From Telopea speciosissima (lineage: Eukaryota > Streptophyta > Magnoliopsida > Proteales > Proteaceae): DNA of 64,000 nucleotides. The translations under genes and the position numbers were made by a program. The notes below the pieces were generated by a model. It saw only the letters and a list, made by a program, of their open reading frames with translations. It did no database searches and had not been told where the DNA came from. Below are positions 37,907 to 48,609 of this stretch, piece after piece. The stretch's first letter is position 1. Each line of letters starts with the position of its first letter. Location: contig NC_057925.1 of NCBI RefSeq assembly GCF_018873765.1, positions 1,504,927 to 1,568,926 of the forward strand, written 5' to 3'.

Positions 37907-39555
37907 CACAAAATCCAAACAATATTATCAAAATTCAGAGGAATTACAATAAGGACCACCACAAGCAAATTCATATCTTTGCTACTTTTCTAATCAGTTT
38001 AAACATAGTCAAGATTCTAGTCACTGGATCCTAATGCAGTCTCTGTTATCAACTCTTGTAGACCAATTTTAATTTTTCTTTCCTGATACCTTTTGGGACA
38101 TTAGAGTATTACTGCCCTCATCTCTAGTTGAGGTTTTCTATTTTTACTCTGGAAATAAGTGCTTCTGATCTTTAAAAATATCCATTAGAAGAGATCATTC
38201 AGTCAAGTTCTACCAATGTCACCAGCATCAACAACACTTACCCAAAAAGAATTACACGCTGTGTAGTTGAAGAAAACTTTCAGAGAACCAAAAGTCAAAA
38301 CTTTAACATAAGACCAAACTATGGATTATTTTTTATCAGATATTCGTACCACCATCATGAAATACCATATGCCATAGTATGAAAGGTTATTTTAGATATT
38401 GGGGGGTGGGGCAAATCAATAACATAATCAAACACGTGTTCCTATCTAACATCTTTTTCCACTATCAAACTCAAGTTTCCATAAAACTGTTAATTAGGAG
38501 ATTGTTGAAACTTCCTCTGAAGTTACTGTGCATTCATTTACACTTACTTTTCCAATGTACATAAAATCGAACATTATGGAGAGCAAAATGTAACAATTTT
38601 CATATATGTAGAAATATAAGAGTCAAATTATCAAAGGCATTCCAATTGCAAGGAACCAAAATTAGAACATTGAAACGACCTCCAACAAAATAACTTAGGT
38701 CATGTAAGAACTACAGTATCCTTGACGAAGATCACCATATATTTTAATCATTTTCCACTTTTTCTCTAAAAAAGGCTGCCCTCAAAATCAGAACTGAGAT
38801 TAACATCTTCAAGTTCAAGATGTCAAATAGGCACAGCACCATGATTAGTTCAAAAGCAATTTAATACAGATAAATATAGCACCTACTCAAAGGAGCATTA
38901 TACATTGAACAATAATGACTACTCTTTCGCTGAAAAGAGAATGGTGTAACAACTGACTTTCGTTTCAGAATCCATAAAAAACAGTGATGTTCAGATTCTT
39001 CTGTAGAACGGATAATCAATACAATTATTCGGTGACATCCCCAATACAAGTTGAACAAAATCTATGATTAAAAACTTGGAACGACAATGTAAACCTAATT
39101 GAAGTAGCAAACAGTATATATACACAGAAAAAGGGGAGACATACGACCATAGGACTCAGTATCAGATCTTCAGAGTCAGAAAATAAGCTACTGATGTTCC
39201 ATAGGGAGCTCATCGATCTCTCAACGTCTTATTCTTATAAATCCCATCTAAATTTAAGCTTGGATTATACCATTCAGTATATCTCACAATATGTGTAATT
39301 AAAAAGAATAAAGAAGACTTAGTATATGATTTTGAACTGGATCTATAGAATGAAAAACAAGAAACAAACTAGTGCAAAACTGGGATCTATTGGGACTCAG
39401 ATGGCTTCTCGCAAACAGGAAATTTCACCATTAGCATTAAAGATAAAGAAAATAGAACGAACACAGCTTCAGCATGTATCATTTACAGTGATCCGGAAAG
39501 CATCTAATAGAAGTCGAAATACAGAACTAATTGAGGTTGGTCAGATGAGACAAAT

Positions 39556-39621
39556 CTGAACTTCTTCAAACGAACATCGATTGAAAAGCTTCACCTCCGG
39601 TTGTGGTACGGCGACGGCCAT
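39556..39621 (-). pseudogene. Truncated RPS5 duplicate: exon 1 only
   Basis: Exon 1 is duplicated with 22 codons still open, but Trp16 of the parent is Cys here and the splice donor GT has become AT (plus strand AAATCTG). Intron 1 follows to 37904, then eight bases of exon 2, after which hexosaminidase DNA begins. Exons 2-4 are absent. The upstream telo-box is degraded to AAACCCTG (about 39724-39731), while the TATA at about 39713-39722 is kept. It cannot encode uS7. Confidence 0.9.
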
Positions 39622-40054
39622 GACCTTCGAATGCAAAGCAGAACCTCTGAGTCCTCCAGAACCCTAAAACGCCTACTTCGCAGAAGAAATAAACAAGGGT
39701 GGCTCTCAACCTCATATATAACCAAAACCCTGGGTTACAAAAGTGTTATTTAGTTACCTAAAATACCCCTAAAGTCTAAGAGATGATTCGATTGAAAGAA
39801 ATCAAAAAGTAATCTCACATGTTAACAAACACTTTTTATACCAAGTAGGAAAAGCAGGGGTGAAAACGAAATTTTATCCTCAATAAAACCCTTACAAGTC
39901 GTTCACTTTCTCACTCACTCGCACTGTCGCACACGTGTTACAAGTAGCAGGGTTTTAGAAATCGGAATCAGCTACGGATCGGTCTCTCTCGATACTGATC
40001 CGGATCACGCAATACCGATCTGGATTAGATAGATTTACCCTTGTTTTAATTTAA

Positions 40055-41089
40055 AGGAAAATTTTCATGTACCTCCCCAAGGTATCATGTAATTACAAAA
40101 ATACCTAGTAATTTTGGAAAATTTTGCTTGTTCCTCTATTTTTCTAAAAAGTTAATGCATGCCTCCATTCCATTAGTGTAGGACTAACAACGTTCAAATC
40201 AATGAGTAAAATGACCAAAATACCTTAAAAATGCCTTTGCAATAAAAAACCTTCAACTCATCTTCCCCACATATCATCTATCTCGCTCTATCAAATACGA
40301 AACTCTGTCCACCCTATACTTGTAAACAAGCATGGGTCTTCCTCCACCTTATCCCAAATCATAAATGGATCTTCCACCCCCTAACCTAAATTAAAATAAT
40401 GAATCTTCCACTCTCATACTCGAAATCAATAATAACCTCTCTCCACTCCAACCTTTTACTCAGAATCTAATTCAATCCCTTCCCGTTCTACGTGTGGTTT
40501 AATGCTTTCTTCCATTTCATCTGTTGTGAACTTCTAAGCTGACGAAAGATCCTCTCTTGTTTTCTCCGGCAACACGAGGAGGAGAAGGCAACGGAGTGCA
40601 GGAAGAAGGTGAAGCACATGGCGTCATAAACAGAGTACTCTTTGTCTCTATACTCTCCGCATCAACTGTGACTGAGACCGTCTCCATTGGTGGCTCACCT
40701 CGGGTAATCTCAAAACATTCCCCAAGAGAAACCCTCTTCTTCGGGTTCCTCTCCGCCGAAGAAGATTTCTCAGACTCCAATCCTCTCTGTCCTCTTCCTT
40801 GATGGTGAACAAAAGCCTTGATTGCCTGTATAGAACATGCCATTTCAACAGGTTATCGATTTTCGGTAACACATCCTCCTAGTCCGTAGTGGAAGCTATC
40901 AGAGTTGCGACGGGCTCAATGCGTGACTGTTTTTTCTATTCCAATAGAAAAAGTATATTAGTCCACTGAAGTGGATTTTGGTGGGTTTAATGGTAAGATC
41001 CATTTGATTTTTTCTTTCCCCAATCCTAAACGATTTCGGAAAGATGAGGGCAATTTGGTTAATTTTCCTTTTAATTGTAACACTGTTAG
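40055..41089. mobile_element. Mutator-like element, copy 2, right end replaced
   Basis: The counterpart of 29104-30249. The left TIR is present (GGAAAATTTTCATGTACCTC). The right TIR is lost at 41089, where foreign DNA begins. The captured minus-strand frame is longer here (40843-40517, from an ATG): it reads past a point where copy 1 has TAA, continuing SPSSCTPLPSPPRVAGENKR. Confidence 0.7.
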
Positions 41090-41255
41090 TAGGGGTGCAA
41101 GTTTGGCCATGTTGGCCCGAATCTGCCCTGAGCCCGAACAGGGCCTGGGCTAAAGATTTCTAGCTCTGAGGGCAGGTTAGGGTCAGAAATGCCTGACCCT
41201 GAGTCAGGGTAAGGTCGGGTCTGGGTTGAGGCCTTTGGCTCAGCCCGACCCTGAT

Positions 41256-41425
41256 TTTTTACACTGATTTTTTACCCTAATTTTGGCCCTGATTTTGGCT
41301 CTGAACTTGGCCCTGAACTTGGCCCAGATCTTGGCCCAGATCTTGACCCTGATCTTGGCCCTGATCTTTGCCCTGATGATGACCCTGATCTAGACCCTGG
41401 TTTTGACCCTGATTATCTGATATTA
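41256..41425. repeat. 12-bp minisatellite (TTGGCCCTGATT-like)
   Basis: About 14 degenerate 12-bp units such as TTGGCCCTGATT, CTTGGCCCTGAA and CTTGACCCTGAT follow one another. On the minus strand they read as a Gln-Gly/Asp-Gln repeat, which is a by-product rather than a gene. Confidence 0.75.
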
Positions 41426-42565
41426 AACATATTTTTAGTACTTTTACCTCTGTTTTAATCACTAAAATTAGTAGACATCATGTGAATATTACTCATATGC
41501 AACTTTAGCTAGAAAGAGTTATGGTAGCCTATGAAGTTGACTATCTTGCCAAAGTTGGTGGATCCCCTACACCCCAACCCCAATATGAATCAAGCTGACC
41601 CACCTGATTCAGCTGAACTTTAAAACAAGAAATCCAAATTAGATTAAGTAACAGATTCTATAATAGGCATTATCATCCAGCATTTGATTGATCCTGTCAT
41701 CTTCCCTAATTGGCCCTGTACTTTTGATATCTTCTAGGTGCAGTGATAGGCTACAGAAGAGCTGAAGGCTAGAAAGAACATATAACATGACAGTTGCAGG
41801 TGAAGGGTACCATTGTAGTTTCACCAATAAGTGATAAGATGGTTACATTAGGAAAAAGTTATTAAGACAAGGGGCAAAATTGATTAAGAAGGTTCTGCCA
41901 TGTGCAACAAAGAGCAACAAATACAGCAATTGGGAGCTATAAAGGTTAATTTGGAATGCTGGAAGTGCAAAAATGACTAGGGAAAGGCTGAAGATGACTA
42001 GGGTATGTGTGTTTTGAGGATACGTGGAGGGAAGCATACCATGTTCATTCCCTGAATTGTGGATAAATACAAAACAAATTGAGACTACAGATGCTTATGG
42101 TACTTCTAATAGTTTCTTTCTAACAATAAATTCTTTAAATTAGGGAAACTATTTACAGCTTCACCAATTAGGCCCTCCCTTGCCCTCACTTTGAGGTTGC
42201 CGTGAATCTGATTCTTCTGTTTCTCTGTCTCTCTAATTCACAACAGATAAGATAAAGGAAGGTCACAATCAATTTCCACATTCCAACCCACAAGGTGGTC
42301 CCAACTGTGAGTCTGTGACTCAAGAAAACCCAATTATTACGGTACTCTACTAGTACTACTCTGGATGCAGAAGCAACCATTATAAACACTCCTCACCTCA
42401 CTGGCAGCTTCACAACCCAAAATAGAGGTTTTATTTCAGAAATAAATGAGATGAGAGGTCATCTTCACCTCAGGAACAGGAACCTTACACTGGGCTCCAC
42501 CTTAAATCAAAATAATGATCAATAGTAAACTAACCATAATACACTTCATGATTTTTGTAAGGTGG

Positions 42566-42706
42566 GACTTAAAAACAGATTGGCCAACTGCCCACTTTGA
42601 CCCCACCAACCCACACTTCCCTACCCCTTCTCAGATTCTAATTGGTCCTACCAAGTTCTCATGTCCTGTTTGCTGCAAGACCTTCAACAGATACAACAAC
42701 ATGCAG
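42566..42706 (+). pseudogene. WIP/TT1-type C2H2 zinc-finger gene fragment (end of exon 1)
   Basis: The frame ends [18 protein letters not shown] then [11 protein letters not shown], followed at once by GTATGC, a good splice donor. WIP-domain proteins (TRANSPARENT TESTA 1, NO TRANSMITTING TRACT relatives) carry this block at the start of their first zinc finger and have an intron right after YNNMQ. Here Asn after CPVC is Cys. The His-containing half of the finger and the rest of the WIP domain, normally in exon 2, were not found downstream. The upstream residues are not recognisable. It is probably a transposed or captured fragment. Confidence 0.75.
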
Positions 42707-44930
42707 GTATGCCTATCTTCTAGTTTTTGTTTTATATTTTTTTGATCTTCTGCCATTTGCATGGTTTGTGGGTTTTGGAATTTGAATATATTTCTCTGGT
42801 CCAACTGAGATTCAGATCACACCTTCTCTCATTCCTTTCCTTTTTAATCCATCCATTACTTTTTTTTCCCACTCTCTATATCTCTATCTCGGCCTCTGCC
42901 TCTGGTTGCTGTAATGGCAGAAACAAAAACACCATTGAAACTCCAAAAATCCTTCATTTTTTGTAGACTGCAGTTTCTGTCTATCACCTTCTATCTGTTA
43001 CATGCCCTACTGCAGATATGGTGTGGTTCAAGTCTTCTTTGTCACTAGGATTGGAGAATAGGCAGGTGTATTGTTGATTGGACAAAATGCAGTAAAGTTT
43101 AATGTGAAGGGTAGACAGAGGCCAGTGTGCTTTGTGCCTAGCTCATTTATTTGCTGGCATCTTCTGAAATCTAGAAATCAGCTCATCTAGAGTAAAGTTC
43201 AGAGCTTGTGGCTATATATGGGTAAATGAAACAAACCACCAAGGAAAGTATAATATCAAACCCAACTCCATAGAGTCAAAGCTTTTATCCTCACCAGTGA
43301 ACCCTCTCTGAACCAGAAACTTAAAATTTTCCACTTTTAACATATAATGCAGATTTTAATTAGAAAACAGAGCACAAATGGGACTACAAGATTGAGGTGC
43401 AGTAAAGTAAGATTCTCTAGTACTTTCAATTGACTCTACAGACTATAGACACTTATATGACCTTTCAAGATCCGAAATCAAGTAAGAATAAAAGCATAAA
43501 TGTTTAAAGGGAGGGCAGCTGCCTCCTCAGTTAATGAACTGAAATAGAATTAAGCAGCATTCCTATCAACATAGAAGAGAATCAACAAATTTGACTACTT
43601 AACTAGCTAAATCCCATGTAACCAGGCAAGAGATTGATCAAGGAATGCATTCTTTATGTAGCATCGTGAAGAGAAAAAGAGAAAATCTCTCTATTTCCAA
43701 GCAGAAATAGAACACCAGACATAGACGCCAAACATGTTTATGAACATGGTATGAACTATGAACCACTTTTGCCATGAAGAAGCTTACATTGAATTTTGTA
43801 ATTTAGAAAGATCAGTATCGGATTCTCTATTCACCATGAGCACCTTCCCCAAAAATCAATTCACCTAGCATGTCTGAAATTGCAGCCCTCATTAGGACCA
43901 TGCACAAATGCACAGGGAGGGGGTTTACCAGGCCAGCTGGCCACCCCTCTCAGCCCACTTCACTCTCTCTCTCTGTCTCTCACATTGTCTCTCTTTTCCT
44001 CACTTGGCCTTCACCATCTAACACTTGAAACCTTGCAATCACCAACACCTATTTATTCACTTCTAGACTAAAAACCATAGTCTTTCACTTGGTTCTTCTT
44101 CCCTTAATAATGAAAGATCATAATAGCAACAAATTACTTAATAAATTCAGAATCTGTACAAAAAATAAAGTATTTCTTTTGACGAAATAATCGTAGTAAA
44201 CCAGCACTCATGGTAATCCAGCAAGGCAAGGGATTACTACTAATGGGATGTTTCTCAGGTTTTAGCATGAGTGACACTTGAGGATGCTATGTTCCAATCC
44301 AGTCCAGGGCCAACAAGATCACTGATACTATCTACTTTTGTATGAATAGGTTATGACACAGGGTCATCTTCCTAACATTAATGAAAAGAGACATCACTAG
44401 CTTTCTCCACTCATTTAAGGATGTGTTCAGAGATTTTGATCCGAACAGCATGCCTTGCCATCTTTAGAGCAAATTGAGATCCATTAACAAGATGAGAGAT
44501 TTAATACCCATTCACTATTGAGCCCATCTAGGTTTAAAGGTGAACAAAGCAAGATTTGTTGAATGTTTTAAGTTTTAACCCATCTGTACTATGTGAAGTA
44601 ACTAGAACAAAGCAGGATTTTCAAACAATTTAAAAAATGCACAAGATAAACAGAGCAAGAGAGAGAGGCGAGAAACAGAGACAGAAATATGCAAAAAAAA
44701 TACGACTATACATATTCCATAAAGAGCAAGAGAGAGAGGCCAGAAACAGAGGCAGAGATGAACAGATAGGGGTTTAACCCATCGTTCTCCCAAGCGAGGG
44801 TTCATAGCAGCAGTCGAGTCTCTGTCCTGGGGTGCTGTAATCGTTACAAGGTTTTAAATTCTTGTTGTTGACATCTAGGGTTTCATAGCAGCAGGTTTTC
44901 TTATAGAGAAAACCTGTTCGTTCCACCATG

Positions 44931-44934
<4 letters not shown>

Positions 44935-44979
<45 letters not shown>
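44935..44979. repeat. (GA)n microsatellite
   Basis: About 22 uninterrupted GA dinucleotides. Confidence 0.95.
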
Positions 44980-44985
<6 letters not shown>

Positions 44986-46001
44986 AGTAGAGCTCCTCGA
45001 GCTTGAGGTGAAGATGATGATGATTCAGGTGCCAACTCGAGCAGTGGAGCTTCAGCGTGTGCCAAAGAGAGAGATTCAGTTGGAGCTTGGGGTTTCTAGG
45101 GTTTGTTGATCGTGTGCCAAAGAGAGGAGCGAGAGAGATTAAGTTTGACCTCTTAAGTACAAATACAAAGCAATATCACAATGCAAAACAAAAACCAAAT
45201 TAATTAATTCTTACCTGACTCATATAAGACTCGGTATTTTACCTGAGTCATGATAAACTCGGCAAATGGCCAACAACAACGACTCCAACGAGGGACCAAC
45301 GACAACGAGGGTCATAAATTGTCCAAGTCATATAATGTTATAAATATAATCATATTTATAATATTAAAAAATAAAAAAAATGTGACTCATCTTGACCGAG
45401 TTTTACAAGGCTGAGTCACTAGTTTGTTTTTTTTCTTCTAAAAGACGAGTCGTGTCAAATAAGACTTGATTTTCCTACTATATTTAAAAAAAAAAAAACA
45501 AACAAGAAAACACATAAGAAAGGCGAGAAGTCGAGAACCTTGATCAACAAGGTGACGCCTAGACAACAATGTCGTCGGCGAAGAATCAGAGCTTATCTAC
45601 AGTAAAATCAAACCATGTCAATAGAGTATTGAATTAGTAAAATTGCGACTTAGGTCGATTCAGAACCATATTTGGTTTAGCTCTAGACTTCTAGTGCTCT
45701 ACTATAGTACTATACGTCTATACTTTATAGTCTATAGTTCTATACCCATCAAGACATCAACCTCCACAGCATCAGGGGAAATCGAGGAAAGTAAGACATA
45801 GATGTTACTAGTGATGTTAGTATGTCACACAAGCAAAGAGCAAGAGTAAGAGAGAACGAAATTTAGATTGACTGCAATCAGAGGTCAACTAATCATAAAT
45901 GACCTAATTCAGTTGGAACGACGTAGAAAAATAGAATCAAACCCCTTGTTTGTTTGGTTTCTTTTTGGATTTATACATGAAACCGTAGAATATTGAATCG
46001 A

Positions 46002-46486
46002 GTCAATGAAAAGCGTTAAAACTGTTTAAACACGTTCCCATTTTTACCGTTTAAACACGTTTTGCCGTATGCTTCCCAAACATACGGTAAAAATGGCAAA
46101 CGGCAAGCATTCCCGTTTTAACGCGTTTAAAACACGTTCCCATGTTTTTGGTGTTTTTAAGACCTTGGACTTAACGACCATATCTCGCTCCCCGAACTCG
46201 ATCGCTTGATTCTTTCACACGTAAAGATGACTCGAAGTGCTACATTTTCATGATATCACCTTCAACTCAAAGTCAATGCATGGATACGAAAATAGAAGCA
46301 TGTATTTCAAATAAAAATTCTTCAATTTATATGAGAATAGTAACGTTTTTTGGTCTGTTTTTTGAAATATAACGTTTAAAACTGTACCGTCGTTTTTGTT
46401 TTTACCGTTCTCTATTTTTTGATCGTTTATTTGATCGTTGCAATTTTACCGTTACAAACTCCGTTTATTATCTAAATGTTATGACC
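46002..46486. mobile_element. 485-bp insertion specific to copy 2
   Basis: Absent from copy 1 at about 30600. Flanked by the 6-bp direct repeat AATCGA (45996-46001 and 46487-46492). The interior contains inverted blocks (TTTAAACACGTTCCCATTTT ... CGTTTAAAACACGTTCCCAT, ACGGTAAAAATGG) but no coding frame. It is probably a non-autonomous DNA element. Confidence 0.6.
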
Positions 46487-46860
46487 AATCGAACAAAATC
46501 GAAAACCCATAAAACCGAATAACATTACAAAGAAAACATGTTATCCCAATTTGTAAGTTTATATGACAAATTGAAAATGAATAGACAACAACCCAATAAT
46601 GGACCGATAAGAGCATGTTAAGTCAACCCGATAAAAGATTGAATCGAATTGGACTGAAATCGAATTTTGTCTTAATGACTTGGTTTCGGTTTGGCCTAAT
46701 ACTTGACCGAAACTAGTTTAGCTTTATCAAACTAATCGATTGACACTTGGATAATATTATAATTGGCTGAAATCGGTCCCAAAATTCAAGAATCAACCGT
46801 TTAAAAAACAGGCGGATAGGAAAGACCATGATCGGTGGTCCTTATGATCAACATGATAGG

Positions 46861-46892
<32 letters not shown>

Positions 46893-47780
46893 CACATGAA
46901 ATGACCTCTCTACCCCTTATTTATGAAACCATTTCATCACTCCACATTGATGCGCTCTCCTCTGCTACTTGCTCAGAGAACCGTTCCTTTATATCGTTCA
47001 TCATGTAAACAAGGTGATTTAGCATTTTGACTATTAGATACATTTGACGTTGAGTTAATAGATCACATGCTAAATTTGGTGGTCTGGACAAGAATATATC
47101 ATCAATACGTGACTTTGCAAAAAGTATCTTAATCAAATTTACTATGAGTTGGGACTAGGTTGGCAATTTAACAAGTGAGCTTAGTTAGACTGAGTTTAAA
47201 ATAATAATAAAATATCAAAAGCATATTAGCTTACCTTAAGAGATTTATTTTTCATTTATTTAAGCAAAAGTTTTCCTGGTCAATAGACCAAGTAAGGGGA
47301 AGGTAAGGGGGTCCTCCTCACGACACCAAATTGAACTATGTAAAAGGATCAAATAGTAAATATAACCATTAGATACCTAAGAGATGTTTTGGATAGTTCA
47401 CATGTCAAATTTAACTCATAAATTTAATCATTCCGCTCCTATATAATGACATACTCTCTCATGTATGTACATGCATGCCTTAGTAATCCCCTGTACTTCT
47501 GTCATATTCGTAGATTTTTCAAAAATCAATTTTACCAAATGACCAACTTCATTTGGACTGAAACTTAACATATGAGTAAAGGACCATAAGATTATCTATC
47601 AACAGAATATTAATTTTTGGATTTGTGGAAGATGCCAATACACACGAGTGGCACGTAGATCCCTCTCCCCCGCCCCCCCAAAAAAAATAAAATTGACAGA
47701 ATTCTATAACCTAATTTGTGGATTGGTTGTAGTGTGCAGATTTTTATTTTTTTTTTGGTATAGTTTTTTGAATACACATT

Positions 47781-48337
47781 TGTTGCGTCAAGAAACCGTC
47801 AAGGTGGATCCTCCAGTGAGGTAGCCTGCATAGAGGATCAGAGTAAGCGCAAGAGAGCCAGTTTACTCTGGCGGGGGACTCTCCGATGCTTAAGTCAGGT
47901 TTCTTTAGAAGCAAATAAGAGAATAATAGTCAAGATGATTCTGTTAGGTTTATACCTTGAGTATATATAGCATAGATTGTAGGTGGAGTCGATCGTGGAG
48001 AGTCCCGTTAATTAAGTCTTCTACCATAGTAAGAGCATCAATAGTGGAGTCCTATTGGGAGAGAGATCCCTAGTTAGTAGGAATCGTCTGCCCGGCCCCC
48101 ATGATTGGGAGGTAGTTTCCTCATAGGAGCTAGCGTGGTGCTACCTGATAGCGGCATATTAGGAATGGGATTTGTCAATCCCCACGTGGTGGATAATCCC
48201 CTTATGTAATTGAATCCTTGATTCCGGGTCGATTGGGGCAGACATGAGTGTGGCCTGGTGGGCTTTTATCCAACGGACCATCCTTGACAACGGTGACGTG
48301 GTGTGACATCATTGGGTGGTTATATTTAGGTATATCA
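47781..48337 (-). mobile_element. Solo LTR, copy 2 counterpart (557 bp)
   Basis: Same element as 31861-32416, flanked by a perfect ACATT duplication (47776-47780 and 48338-48342). Ends are TGATATACC and TTGACGCAACA on the minus strand. Shared position in both copies shows insertion before the duplication. Confidence 0.8.
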
Positions 48338-48609
48338 ACATTAAATCACAAAATTTACCTTCATTAAAAGAACAAAAAAGTGCGTTATACGAAAAATGCC
48401 AAAAAAAGTAAAATAATAAAATTATTTAACAGAGATGTCAATAAGAAAATCCTTCTTTTTTTCTTTGGCTTCTTGAAAAAGAAGATTTCAAGAAGAAAAA
48501 AAAATACAAGATATAATTTTGTATTTCAAACTCCCTTTTTTTATTTTATTTTATCCAACTCATTGTTCCTCCCATAATTTAAAAAAAAAAAAAAAAGTGT
48601 AATCCAAAA

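Larger units (their letters stand above)
41090..45910. other. 4.8-kb block specific to copy 2
   Basis: It replaces 30118-30503 of copy 1. It begins TAGGGGTGCAAG, a hAT-like end, but no matching inverted end occurs at the right side, so it is not a simple element. It contains a minisatellite (41256-41425), a zinc-finger exon fragment (42566-42706), a direct repeat of about 38 bp (about 44653 and 44722, AGAGCAAGAGAGAGAGGC) and a (GA)n array. No complete gene is visible. The 2.2 kb after the zinc-finger fragment could be its former intron. Confidence 0.65.

Noticed and set aside
37833-37931. Upstream in-frame extension of hexosaminidase A into RPS5-derived DNA
   Set aside because: The frame is open but has no ATG before 37832 (it begins at TTG); copies B and C support the start at MSPF/MSPL.
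41277-41462. Gln-Gly/Asp-Gln repeat protein on the minus strand
   Set aside because: Direct consequence of the 12-bp minisatellite; no gene structure around it.
44774-44986. Ser-Leu repeat peptide on the minus strand
   Set aside because: Translation of the (GA)n microsatellite.
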